Shown in pieces: positions 8,531 to 17,192 of a stretch of 62,662 bases of DNA. The notes under the pieces were generated by a model. It was not told the origin of the DNA. It did not search any database and worked only from the letters and a program-made list of their open reading frames with translations. Position 1 is the first letter of the stretch. Each line of letters opens with the position of its first letter. Source of the stretch: an uncultured Saprospiraceae bacterium (GTDB taxonomy: Bacteria; Bacteroidota; Bacteroidia; Chitinophagales; Saprospiraceae); the NCBI GenBank assembly GCA_938003955.1, contig CALKXE010000021.1, positions 35,895-98,556 on the forward strand, in the 5' to 3' direction. Made by a program: the position numbers and the translations under genes.

Positions 8531-9586
8531 ATGGGAGTAAAGCAAAGAACAAAATCACTTAAGAAATCTAATAATGCCCTAGACGATACATTCATGCAAT
8601 TGAAAGTATTGAACGGTGCAGATGTAGAAGGTAAAGATTTCGAAAAGTTCGGGGATAAAGTGGGGTACGTAATAAAACCTAATGCTGTTGAGATATTTCA
8701 ACTTAACATAGGTAAGCTTTGTAATCAGACTTGCTCTCACTGTCATGTAGATGCGGGACCTGATAGAAAGGTCGAGAACATGAATAAAGAGACACTTCAA
8801 AAATGTCTTGATATCGTGCGTGAACATAAGATACCGACTGTCGATATAACAGGTGGTGCGCCAGAAATGAATGCTCACTTCAGATGGTTTGTAGAAGAAT
8901 GTACTGCAATGGGCGTAAGAGTGATGAACAGGTGTAACCTAACCATCATCAAAGCGAATCCTAAGTATGCAAACCTTCCACAGTTCTTTGCAGATAATAA
9001 TGTACACATCATATCATCACTACCATATTTTACTAAGACAAGAACGGATAGTCAAAGAGGTGATGGTGTATTCGAAGACAGTATAGCCGCTCTCCAAGAA
9101 CTGAATGCTGTAGGTTATGGTATCGAAGGTTCTGGATTTCAAATGGATCTCGTTTTTAATCCATCCGGTGCGTATTTACCAGGTGATCAGGCGTCTTTAG
9201 AGTCAGAATTCAAAAGACAACTGAAGAGAAGATATAATATTGAATTCAATAGCCTGTTCGCTATTACCAATCTACCAGTTGCTAGGTTCTTAGATTATTT
9301 AGTAGAATCGGGCAACTATAGTCAATATATGACCGAACTTATAGAGGCATTCAACCCAGCCACTATCACAGGTCTTATGTGTAGAAATACGATAAGTGTA
9401 TCTTGGGAAGGATTTGTATATGATTGTGATTTCAATCAAATGCTAGACCTAAAAGTAGCGGCGAAATCACAGCACATAGATGATTTTGATATGGATGCTC
9501 TTATGGGACGTGATGTTGTACTTAATCAGCATTGTTACGGATGTACCGCTGGTGCTGGAAGCAGCTGTGGAGGAGAAATTGTGTAA
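8531..9586 (+). CDS. arsS: ArsS-like radical SAM protein with C-terminal Cys motif
   Basis: Radical SAM enzyme of 351 residues. The 4Fe-4S/SAM motif is C64-NQT-C68-SH-C71, followed by a GGAPEMN motif (about residue 112). The C-terminus carries the family signature HCYGCTAGAGSSCGG. This combination is typical of the 'radical SAM/Cys-rich' group named ArsS, which is implicated in arsenosugar (5'-deoxyadenosyl-arsenic) formation, acting on methylated arsenic made by ArsM. No arsM lies in this window. It is co-transcribed with the small peroxidase-like gene 6 bp upstream. The family is recognised with confidence; the arsenic role in this organism is inferred. Confidence 0.88.
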   Translation: MGVKQRTKSLKKSNNALDDTFMQLKVLNGADVEGKDFEKFGDKVGYVIKPNAVEIFQLNIGKLCNQTCSHCHVDAGPDRKVENMNKETLQKCLDIVREHKIPTVDITGGAPEMNAHFRWFVEECTAMGVRVMNRCNLTIIKANPKYANLPQFFADNNVHIISSLPYFTKTRTDSQRGDGVFEDSIAALQELNAVGYGIEGSGFQMDLVFNPSGAYLPGDQASLESEFKRQLKRRYNIEFNSLFAITNLPVARFLDYLVESGNYSQYMTELIEAFNPATITGLMCRNTISVSWEGFVYDCDFNQMLDLKVAAKSQHIDDFDMDALMGRDVVLNQHCYGCTAGAGSSCGGEIV

Positions 9587-9747
9587 ACGCTTATTAGTTC
9601 ACGACTATCAAATTACTAGCCTTTTTCTTCTAGACTAACGTCTATTCCCTGACAATTTAAATTTTAAAGAATTAGAATTTTATTTCCTATTTGCACCTTG
9701 TTAAAACGAATAATTTAGTAAATAGCAGTATTAACAAACTTACTGCT

Positions 9748-11562
9748 ATGGAAACTAGGTTATTTGAATATATAGAAAGGCAATTAGAAAAACACCCTCT
9801 TGATAAAAGTGTCGGTAGAAAAGAAGGAGATGGATGGAAGTTTTGGAGTACCCAAGAAATCATCGACTCTGCCCATAAATTAGCTTCTGGCCTCATAGAT
9901 CTTGGTCTCAAAAAAGGAGATAAAGTATCTATGGTCGCTTATAAAAACAGGCCTGAATGGTACATAGTAGATCTAGCTACTCAGTATTTAGGTATTACCA
10001 ACGTGCCGCTATACCCTACCATAAGTTCTAACGAATATGTCTATATTCTCAATGATTCTGAAGTAAAAGCGTGTTTTGTGGGAGCGGAAGATCTCTATGA
10101 GAAAGTAGAAACGGCCAAACAGGGTGTAAGTACGTTGCAACACATATATACATTTGACAAAGCAGCTGGAAAGCCATTCTACGAAGACTTATTCAATGAT
10201 AATCATAAAGATGCAGTCTTAGCATCAAAAGATACGATCAAAGCGGAAGATCTAGCGACGATCATATACACTTCAGGTACTACAGGAAATCCAAAGGGGG
10301 TAATGCTATCTCACAAAAACATCAGTCATGTAGTTGATGTAACATTGGAATCATTCCCACTTACTCCAGAGGGAAAGGTTTTGAGTTTTCTACCGTTCTG
10401 CCATATTTTTGAGCGTGCTTGTATTTATGGATATTCCGATTCTTGCGTATCAGTGTATTGCACTGGCACCGATAATTTAGGAGGAGAGAATGGCGATCTG
10501 AAGTCTGTTGGACCACAGTTTTTCACAACAGTACCAAGACTCCTAGAAAAAGTCTACGAAAAGATATACAACAAAGGCCTAGAATTAACTGGAGCTAAGA
10601 AAAAATTATTCTTCTGGGCACTTAGTCTAGCTGATGAGTATGAGCACGGAAAAACATTCTCAGGAATGGCGGCGATCAAAAGAAAAATTGCTGATAAACT
10701 TATCTTCTCTAAATGGAGAGAGGCCCTAGGTGGAAATGTACAAGGTATCGTAACAGGTGCTGCACCATGTCCGACTAAGATCATCAAAGTATTCTCTACT
10801 GCCGGCATCAAAGTACTAGAAGGATATGGACTTACTGAAACGAGTCCTACCCTATCAGTAAACAGATTCGATGGTTATGCAAAAGTAGGTTCTGTAGGGC
10901 CCGTAATAGAAGGCGTGGATCTGCATATTGACGACTCAGACCCTAACTATGCAGATGGAGAAGGCGAAATACTTGTAAATGGACCAAACATCATGCTTGG
11001 TTATTACAACAAGCCGGAAGCCAATGCCGCAGTATTCACAGAATTAGGAGGAAAGAGATACTTCAAAACTGGAGATATCGGAAAACTAGTGGATGGACCA
11101 AAAGGCAAACAATACCTCAAAATCACAGATCGTAAAAAAGAACTTCTCAAAACATCTGGTGGCAAATATGTTGCTCCCGCCCCTATAGAAAACAAGCTCA
11201 AAGAAGATTTCCTCATAGAGCAGGTGATGGTAGTAGGTGACGCACAGAAATTTGTATCTGCCCTAATCGTTCCTGCAGAGGAAGCACTCAAAGACTGGTG
11301 TGGTAGTAATAATATAAAATGGACAGACCTTAAAACGGCTTGTGCTGACGAAAAAGTAATCAATTGCTTTCAAGAGTGCATCAATAAAGCAAATCCAAAC
11401 TTCAGCCATGTAGAGCAAATCAAGAAATTTACGATTCTCCCTACAACATGGGAAGCCGTAAGACCAAATGGTGAGAAAACTGAACTTACTCCTACCATGA
11501 AGCTCAAACGTAGAGTAATCGCTGAGAAATATGGTAAAGAGATAGAAGCTATATATGGATGA
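9748..11562 (+). CDS. Long-chain acyl-CoA synthetase (AMP-binding)
   Basis: Activates fatty acids with ATP and CoA to acyl-CoA. About 604 residues of the AMP-forming adenylate family: the P-loop-like motif TIIYTSGTTGNPKGVMLSH, the GYGLTETSP motif, and the TGDIG and DRKKELLKTSGGKYV motifs toward the C-terminus, in the expected order. A longer reading from a TTG at 9691 is unlikely: that codon lies within a TATTTGCACC promoter-like stretch. The ATG at 9748 gives the normal METRLFEYIERQL start. A perfect hairpin terminator follows. It is probably a free-standing housekeeping fatty-acid activation gene. Confidence 0.93.
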   Translation: METRLFEYIERQLEKHPLDKSVGRKEGDGWKFWSTQEIIDSAHKLASGLIDLGLKKGDKVSMVAYKNRPEWYIVDLATQYLGITNVPLYPTISSNEYVYILNDSEVKACFVGAEDLYEKVETAKQGVSTLQHIYTFDKAAGKPFYEDLFNDNHKDAVLASKDTIKAEDLATIIYTSGTTGNPKGVMLSHKNISHVVDVTLESFPLTPEGKVLSFLPFCHIFERACIYGYSDSCVSVYCTGTDNLGGENGDLKSVGPQFFTTVPRLLEKVYEKIYNKGLELTGAKKKLFFWALSLADEYEHGKTFSGMAAIKRKIADKLIFSKWREALGGNVQGIVTGAAPCPTKIIKVFSTAGIKVLEGYGLTETSPTLSVNRFDGYAKVGSVGPVIEGVDLHIDDSDPNYADGEGEILVNGPNIMLGYYNKPEANAAVFTELGGKRYFKTGDIGKLVDGPKGKQYLKITDRKKELLKTSGGKYVAPAPIENKLKEDFLIEQVMVVGDAQKFVSALIVPAEEALKDWCGSNNIKWTDLKTACADEKVINCFQECINKANPNFSHVEQIKKFTILPTTWEAVRPNGEKTELTPTMKLKRRVIAEKYGKEIEAIYG

Positions 11563-11594
11563 TAGTTTAGTTGATATATCACAAAAAAAATGAG

Positions 11595-11634
11595 CGGAAG
11601 GAATCAATGATATCATTGATTCCTTCCGTTTTGA
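11595..11634 (+). terminator. Terminator after the acyl-CoA synthetase gene
   Basis: A 34-bp perfect palindrome (11595-11628; arms begin CGGAAGGAATCAATGA) followed by TTTTG. This very strong hairpin separates the synthetase gene from the YchJ-like gene and argues that the latter starts after it. Confidence 0.85.
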
Positions 11635-11651
11635 CTTTAATATTAAAAAAT

Positions 11652-12047
11652 ATGAATATTGATGAATGTCCTTGTATGAGCTCGAAATCATACAACTCTT
11701 GCTGTGAGCCTTTTCACAAAGGAACGACAAAGCCAGAAACCGCTGAACAACTCATGCGGTCACGGTATACTGCATATCATAAAGCACTAGTCGATTATCT
11801 AGTCCAATCGACTCATCCAGATAAGTTACGTCCGAATTACAGACAACAATTGGAAAGCACTAAAAATGATACAGATTGGTTAGGGATGGAAGTGTTGAGC
11901 ACATCAATGGGCACTCAATCAGATAAGATAGGAAAAGTGCACTTTATTGCTCGATATGCTATAAATGGTAAAGAAACCGAGATGCAGGAGCATTCAAGGT
12001 TTAGAAGATACCAAGGTAATTGGGTTTACTTCGATGATGAAGGATAA
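11652..12047 (+). CDS. YchJ-like (UPF0225) SEC-C motif protein
   Basis: Cytoplasmic protein of 131 residues. An N-terminal zinc-binding SEC-C-like motif (CPCMSSKSYNSCCEPFHKG) is followed by the YchJ middle domain (AEQLMRSRYTAYHKALVDYL) of NTF2-like fold. Full-length family members often have a second SEC-C motif at the C-terminus; this one ends at EGstop without it. An upstream start at 11571 would have to read through the terminator palindrome, so the ATG at 11652 is preferred. Molecular function of the family is unknown. Confidence 0.8.
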   Translation: MNIDECPCMSSKSYNSCCEPFHKGTTKPETAEQLMRSRYTAYHKALVDYLVQSTHPDKLRPNYRQQLESTKNDTDWLGMEVLSTSMGTQSDKIGKVHFIARYAINGKETEMQEHSRFRRYQGNWVYFDDEG

Positions 12048-12435
12048 GTCTCCTATAAAAAACAATGACATTCCCTCAAATAATACTACCTTAGACAACT
12101 AAATTTAAATACAACCTACCAAACGCCAATGACTAACATGTCTCGACCAGAGTAAGTAATTAAGGTCCTTGGTTAATTATGAGTGCCATTAAATTTTTAT
12201 TTAGAGATATAAAAAGAACAACATCGGACACTCAAGAAAACAAATAATAGAATCGTGGATCTAAAAACATTTTGGAGAAATTGATTGGCTTTTGTAGCAT
12301 TTATTGACTGGCTTTTGTAGCATTTCAAAGAAATGCGGGAAAACAGTCAAAAAGAAATGCGGGAAAACGATCAAATGTGGGAAACCCGACTAAATATAGA
12401 TCGTTGATTACCGACGAAAATAAAATTTTAAATAA
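12048..12435. other. Non-coding spacer with a nested inverted repeat
   Basis: No gene is seen. The right half holds the paired-arm repeat at 12281-12374 and the leader (12391-12435) that resembles the leader before 5337. Confidence 0.6.
12281..12374. repeat. Nested inverted repeat with two left and two right arms
   Basis: Two direct copies of TTGAnTGGCTTTTGTAGCATTT (12281-12302, 12304-12325) are followed, after CAAAG, by two direct copies of AAATGCGGGAAAACnnTCAA (12331-12350, 12355-12374). The inner pair can fold through TTGACTG/CAGTCAA and GCATTT/AAATGC, the outer pair through TTGAT/ATCAA and GCATTT/AAATGC. The result is a double-armed palindrome just upstream of the metallo-hydrolase gene. 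Confidence 0.8.
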
Positions 12436-13845
12436 ATGAAAGTAAAGTTTTGTGGAGCAGCGCAGTTTGTAACAGGAAGTAGTCACTTGATTACGCTTGA
12501 TGATGGATATAAGATATTGTTAGACTGTGGTCTATTCCAAGGGAAAGGTCGACATATCTGGGATTATAACAACAATTGGAATTTCACACCAGCAGATATA
12601 GATTGCCTTATATTATCTCATGCCCATATCGACCATACAGGAAGAGTTCCTAAGTTGGTTCAAGATGGATTTACGGGCGACATTCACTGTACACACGCTA
12701 CTCGTAGTCTATGTACTATCATGTTATTGGATAGTGCAAAGATCCAAGAGCGAGATGTAGAATGGCACAATAAAAAAATTCTCAAAAAGAGAAGAAAGGA
12801 TCTTAAAAAGATCAGAAAACCGCTATATACTAGTGAAATTGTAGGGCCTACATTGGACTTGTTTATCGGCTACAACTATAACAGATGGCATAGAATCAAT
12901 GAGAAAGTGTCTGTCATGTTCAAAGATGCAGGACATATCCTAGGTAGTGCTAGTGTAACCCTTAAGATCACTGAGAACGGTAAAGAAAGATTCGTCGGAT
13001 TTACTGGAGATATCGGTAGACCAGACAGGCCTATCCTTCGTAGTCCACAGCAAATGCCAGAGGTAGAATACTTAATCTGTGAGTCGACTTATGGAGATAA
13101 GGATCACTTATTACCACCAGAGCAATCAGAAGAATTTCTCAAAGTGCTCATAGAAACTTGTGTGGAAAAGAAGGGAAAATTAATCATCCCTGCCTTCAGT
13201 GTCGGTCGTACACAGGAGATTGTATATATGCTTGATAAGCTAGAAACAGCTGGGCTCCTACCAAAACTGCCCGTCTACGTGGATAGTCCTCTTGCGGTAA
13301 ATGCAACCATGATCTTTGGTCAACACCCAGAATGTTTCGATAACGAACTGAACGAATATCTCCTTATCGATGACAACCCATTTGGGTTCAATGATCTGAA
13401 TTATATCCGTGATGTCAAAGACTCGAAAGCACTCAATGATACAGATGAGCCATGTGTGATCATAAGTTCTTCTGGTATGATGAATGCCGGTCGAGTAAAG
13501 CACCACTTGTTCAATAATATCGAAAATCCGAAAAACACATTCTTGATCGTAGGGTACTGTTCCCCATCTACACCCGGTGGGATGCTGAGAGATGGAGTAG
13601 AAAGTATCAAGTTATTTGGCGAATGGAAGATGGTAAAAGCGGATGTAAAAGTAATGGATTCATTCTCTGCCCATGGAGATAGAAATGAAATGCATGACTT
13701 TATATCTAATCAAAAAGATGTTAAGAAGATTTTCTTAGTTCATGGGGAAATAGAAAGACAGACAAAATGGAAAGAATTCTTAAATGAAAAAGGCTTCAAA
13801 GATGTTGAGATTCCTGCAGAGGGAGATGAATTTGATATGCCTTGA
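12436..13845 (+). CDS. Beta-CASP metallo-beta-lactamase-fold RNase-like protein
   Basis: Predicted RNA-processing exonuclease/endonuclease of the YSH1/CPSF73-like beta-CASP group, 469 residues. The zinc motif is H62-A-H64-I-D66-H67. Further MBL ligands lie in KDAGHILGSA (about 166) and GFTGDIGRPDRP (about 195). The beta-CASP part has FSVGRTQE (about 255), ISSSGMMNAGR (about 347) and a late FSAHGD. RNA is the known substrate class for this group; the target here is unknown. The promoter region includes a nested inverted repeat and a leader shared with the gene at 5337. A terminator hairpin follows. Confidence 0.9.
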   Translation: MKVKFCGAAQFVTGSSHLITLDDGYKILLDCGLFQGKGRHIWDYNNNWNFTPADIDCLILSHAHIDHTGRVPKLVQDGFTGDIHCTHATRSLCTIMLLDSAKIQERDVEWHNKKILKKRRKDLKKIRKPLYTSEIVGPTLDLFIGYNYNRWHRINEKVSVMFKDAGHILGSASVTLKITENGKERFVGFTGDIGRPDRPILRSPQQMPEVEYLICESTYGDKDHLLPPEQSEEFLKVLIETCVEKKGKLIIPAFSVGRTQEIVYMLDKLETAGLLPKLPVYVDSPLAVNATMIFGQHPECFDNELNEYLLIDDNPFGFNDLNYIRDVKDSKALNDTDEPCVIISSSGMMNAGRVKHHLFNNIENPKNTFLIVGYCSPSTPGGMLRDGVESIKLFGEWKMVKADVKVMDSFSAHGDRNEMHDFISNQKDVKKIFLVHGEIERQTKWKEFLNEKGFKDVEIPAEGDEFDMP

Positions 13846-13912
13846 TTTATTGCGGAACTGCCTGAATTGCTAGAATCGCAGAATCGACTTTTGGTGTTTG
13901 AAAAATAATATT

Positions 13913-13946
13913 AGCGGATGGACATTGGTCTATCCGCTTTTTTTTG
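13913..13946 (+). terminator. Terminator after the beta-CASP gene
   Basis: AGCGGATGGA and TCTATCCGCT pair (one wobble) around CATTGG, followed by eight T residues. Confidence 0.85.
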
Positions 13947-14189
13947 CTTAAATGATAAGGTTAAACTTTATCCATAAATGCACAACCAAAGTTAAAATCT
14001 AGGTCCATGTAGATTGAGAGCGTTACTCAAAAATAAATTTGTATACATTCATATATAAAAATCATGAATGCATTTTGCGGAATTAATAGAGTCTCTAGAG
14101 TTGCAGAACTACTTTATGACATTGGCAAAAACAGCGATTAAGCGATTCTAGCTGAAATGCGATTTTGCGGCGAAGCAAAAAAGGAAGAC
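13947..14189. other. Non-coding spacer
   Basis: No gene is seen between the two convergent units. An 11-bp inverted repeat (GCTAGAATCGC at 13869-13879, GCGATTCTAGC at 14142-14152) brackets most of this spacer and the terminator. Confidence 0.45.
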
Positions 14190-15032
14190 CTATATATTAA
14201 ACCTTATCCCTAGATTGTAAGTAGCGGCTTGCCCGCCATTCTCCGCTAAAAATTCGTTTGAAAACTTTGTATACAAGAGTTCTAATTCAAAATTTGGGGT
14301 AAATTGATACTTTGCTCCTAGCCCGATTTGTGTGAAATAATCAAAATCCGCTGCCAAAGTTGGCGAAAATCCAGACAACGCATAGATCGTGCTCCTCCAA
14401 TTCGGGTTGTAACTTAATATAAGTGTAGCAGGTGTAGAGACTCTATTGCTGTTTCCATTGCCTAACAGACCAATATCTTCTATTAAAAGATCTATCTCCG
14501 TAAAGAGTGAGAAGTAAGAACCTATCGGAAAATCATTAAAAAATTGAGTGTGCCATGTAGCTCCACTCCAATCTATGTATGGTTGTGGCGTTGTCCTTCC
14601 TGACAAGTCATTTCCTATCGGAAATACGAAGGTTGATTGGATAGAAAAATTTTCCCATTTAGGTATAGGTGCATATCTTATATGTGGTCCAAATGCTGTA
14701 ATTCCAGATCTAGAACTGCCAATTTCATCAGATCCAAATACGTCAAAAGCGGAGGAAGGAAGTGAGTGGTTTCTCACTCTTCTGAATCTTGTTGCAAATC
14801 CAATGTTTAGTCTATCATTCAACCCATACAATACGTTAAGCGATGTCGTAAAAAAGGTAGAACGGTCTGTTAGCTCACCAATGTTTCCTTTCTTTTCAGA
14901 ATACAGATTATTAAAAAACCTTACCTCTATGGATCCTCGAGGAACAGTAGAGGATACGATATATCTTATTGTTTTGGGAGCGACTAATCCTTTTGTATTA
15001 TCTTTTTTTTTTCTGTATTGTTTAAAGTCCAA
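14190..15032 (-). CDS. Outer-membrane beta-barrel frame lacking its own start and signal peptide
   Basis: A barrel-like sequence of about 270 residues: alternating aromatic/polar strands (NLYSEK, LNVLYGLNDRLNIGFATRFR, FGPHIRYAPIPKWENF) and a C-terminal YNLGIRFNI ending typical of outer-membrane porin-like proteins. The frame has no ATG anywhere; the only upstream start is a TTG at 15032 inside the 3' end of the DUF547 gene, and no signal peptide follows it. The frame is -1 relative to the DUF547 gene and joins it exactly at an A10 run. Either it is made as a -1 frameshift fusion, or it is a broken gene that lost its 5' end. Coordinates give the maximal open frame; translation is most likely to enter at about 15002. 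Confidence 0.6.
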   Translation of the reverse strand: MDFKQYRKKKDNTKGLVAPKTIRYIVSSTVPRGSIEVRFFNNLYSEKKGNIGELTDRSTFFTTSLNVLYGLNDRLNIGFATRFRRVRNHSLPSSAFDVFGSDEIGSSRSGITAFGPHIRYAPIPKWENFSIQSTFVFPIGNDLSGRTTPQPYIDWSGATWHTQFFNDFPIGSYFSLFTEIDLLIEDIGLLGNGNSNRVSTPATLILSYNPNWRSTIYALSGFSPTLAADFDYFTQIGLGAKYQFTPNFELELLYTKFSNEFLAENGGQAATYNLGIRFNI

Positions 15033-15727
15033 TCATACTTATAATAGCTGACATTGGCCGACTTGTCTATTGCTGAACTTCTATATTTATTGATAAATTC
15101 TAAAACAGAACTTTCATTCCCTCCAAAATCACCAACATACCATTTGAATATCTGAGATAATTCTACCTTTTCGCCAACCACTTTTAGAAACCCAGGGTTA
15201 TTCATGGCTTCCGCTGTTTGTTGTTCCAACTGTAGTTCCAATTTATTCGGAGTATATGCGACATTAGTAATCGGTGGGCAGCCAATTGCCCCACAAACTA
15301 GCACAAAATGAAATCTCGCATCTCCGTATGGCTTCAGCAAGAATTCTTTTTCCAACTTATTAAGTGTCATCGTTTGTCCAGCAACCGTGATCTTTTTACT
15401 GTCAAAAAATCCAGCAATATCCATCGGAGATTCTATAGGATAATTCTTACCTACTAGGTTAATTACATTGAGATTATATGAGTTAATATAAAATGCCTTC
15501 TTTGTGTTTTCTGACGCATTAGATAGGTCAGCACTTTCTATTTGCTTAATTAACAATCCTAATGATGCATCCGAAGAAGCTTGACTGTAATTCACAAGTC
15601 CATCAGTAACTGAATTTTGCAAAAAGCTATTTACCTCATTGAAAAAAGCTTTATCAATTTTCTGCGCTTGCGCTATTCCAAATATCAGGAATATGAATGC
15701 GATTGTAGTATAGAATCTCTTTAACAT
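14984..15727 (-). CDS. DUF547 exported protein
   Basis: Periplasmic protein of 247 residues: signal peptide (about 1-22, FLIFGIAQAQ) and a DUF547 domain with the family landmarks AFYINSYNLNVINLV (about 79), FHFVLVCGAIGCPP (about 139) and a late KYDWTLN. DUF547 has a papain/transglutaminase-like fold in related proteins, but no function is established. The normal stop comes 8 codons after YDWTLN, after an A10 homopolymer (15003-15012) that contains A_AAA_AAG in the zero frame. A -1 slip there continues into the barrel frame for about 270 more residues. Confidence 0.87.
   Translation of the reverse strand: MLKRFYTTIAFIFLIFGIAQAQKIDKAFFNEVNSFLQNSVTDGLVNYSQASSDASLGLLIKQIESADLSNASENTKKAFYINSYNLNVINLVGKNYPIESPMDIAGFFDSKKITVAGQTMTLNKLEKEFLLKPYGDARFHFVLVCGAIGCPPITNVAYTPNKLELQLEQQTAEAMNNPGFLKVVGEKVELSQIFKWYVGDFGGNESSVLEFINKYRSSAIDKSANVSYYKYDWTLNNTEKKKIIQKD
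15002..15008 (-). promoter_or_regulatory. Candidate -1 frameshift site (A_AAA_AAG)
   Basis: On the minus strand the zero-frame codons are GAA AAA AAA AAG, so the heptamer A_AAA_AAG (the dnaX slippery type) is in the correct phase for a -1 slip. The slip leads straight from the DUF547 frame into the barrel frame; the zero-frame stop follows five codons later. A 6-bp hairpin (ATCCTC/GAGGAT) lies further downstream, farther than the usual stimulator spacing. Confidence 0.5.
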
Positions 15728-15829
15728 TATTTTATTTCTTTATAGAGCAAGTGAAATCTTTGCTTCCCTATACTCCATATTCTATCATATGGTTGCTTAA
15801 CTTGGAAATATTTTTCTGAGAAGAATCAA

Positions 15830-16804
15830 CTACTTCTTCCGCTCTGCAACATATTTAATCAATGATCGTATTGACTCACGAGCTTCATTATCTGGAAAAG
15901 TATCCAAAAGATCAAAAGCTTCTTGTTGATATCGATTCATTACGTCTTTGGTATATTGAAGACCTCCACTTTTTTTGACAAATTCTATTACCTCTTTTAC
16001 CTTTTTAGGATTAGTACTATCTTTCTTTATGATGTTGATAATCCTCTTTTTTTCACTCTTGGTGGACTGCTGTAGTGCATATATTAGCGGGAGTGTCATC
16101 TTTTTCTCTTTGATATCAATTCCCTTAGGCTTTCCAATATCCGTATCTCCGTAATCAAACAAATCATCTTTGATTTGGAAAGCCATACCAATCTTCTCTC
16201 CTAGTAATCTTCCCTTTTCGATCATAGCTTCATCTTTATCAACTGAAGCTATTCCGAGGCTGCATGCAGATGCTAATAAACTTGCTGTCTTATCCCGGAT
16301 GATAGTATAGTAAAGTGCCTCGTCAATATCTAATTTTCTTGCCTTTTCGAGTTGGAGCAGTTCTCCTTCACTCATTTTCTTTACAGCATGTGAAAGTATA
16401 TGTAGATGCTGATATTCTTTGTTGTCTATTGCAAGTAAAAACCCTCTACCAAATAGAAAATCCCCAACTAATACCGCTATTTTATTTTTCCAAAGAGCGT
16501 TGATAGAGAAGAAGCCTCTTCGTTCCATTGAGTCATCTACTACATCATCGTGCACGAGTGTTGCCGTATGCAATATCTCTGTAAGTGAAGCAGCATTATA
16601 AGTACTAGGATTGATTTCTCCACACATCTTTGCCATCAAAAATACAAACATAGGTCGCATCTGCTTACCTTTTCGCTGTACTATGTAATATGTAATTTTA
16701 TCCAAGAGAGCGACATTACTCTTCATGGATTCTTTGAAATGCTTTTCAAACTCCTTCAACTCACCGCTGATAGGTGCCTTTATTTTATTAAGCGTTTTAG
16801 ACAT
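15830..16804 (-). CDS. Polyprenyl diphosphate synthase
   Basis: Class I trans-prenyltransferase of 324 residues that extends an allylic diphosphate with isopentenyl diphosphate, probably making the menaquinone side chain. First aspartate-rich motif D86-D87-V-V-D90 (LVHDDVVDDSMERRG), second QIKDDLFDYGD near residue 212. GKQMRPMFVFLMAK near 46 is the usual substrate-binding region. It has its own start (ATG at 16804) and about 100 bp separates it from the DUF547 gene downstream, so the two could be co-transcribed. Confidence 0.93.
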   Translation of the reverse strand: MSKTLNKIKAPISGELKEFEKHFKESMKSNVALLDKITYYIVQRKGKQMRPMFVFLMAKMCGEINPSTYNAASLTEILHTATLVHDDVVDDSMERRGFFSINALWKNKIAVLVGDFLFGRGFLLAIDNKEYQHLHILSHAVKKMSEGELLQLEKARKLDIDEALYYTIIRDKTASLLASACSLGIASVDKDEAMIEKGRLLGEKIGMAFQIKDDLFDYGDTDIGKPKGIDIKEKKMTLPLIYALQQSTKSEKKRIINIIKKDSTNPKKVKEVIEFVKKSGGLQYTKDVMNRYQQEAFDLLDTFPDNEARESIRSLIKYVAERKK

Positions 16805-17192
16805 AAATGTGTCTTGATAAAAGACAAACTATTTTTGATTTGATGTGCCAATATACGACTATACCATAACTACAAATGGTATGCTGGATTGTTTTGAGAA
16901 AAATTGTTGAAAAAAGGAGCAAAATCTTCACTTTAATGGCCGTAGATAAAAAGCAAAGCATCTAAGCTCCGGCATTATGTTGGCAAAAAAGAAAAATATT
17001 ATCAAATTTTTATAACATCTTAATTACCTTTTTTTCATAATTGATATTAATGATTAAGTCGAGTATACAGCTGCTTCATCTAATAAAGTTTTAATGACCT
17101 GTCAATGTTGAACTTTTAATACTTGCAATTACAAACCTAATTTAGATTTCATATGAAGGGATTAAACTCTTTTGTTTCAATCATTTCTAGAG
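16805..17192. other. Divergent intergenic region without a gene
   Basis: AT-rich spacer between the polyprenyl synthase (minus) and the metalloprotease lipoprotein (plus). No small gene, clear repeat or structured RNA was recognised; both promoters must lie here. Confidence 0.5.

Noticed and set aside
11571..11651. Longer N-terminus for the YchJ-like protein
   Set aside because: It would translate through the 34-bp terminator palindrome of the upstream gene and adds no family similarity.
14548..15051. 167-codon plus-strand frame opposite the barrel and DUF547 frames
   Set aside because: No family resemblance; the barrel-like composition and clear DUF547 motifs are on the minus strand.
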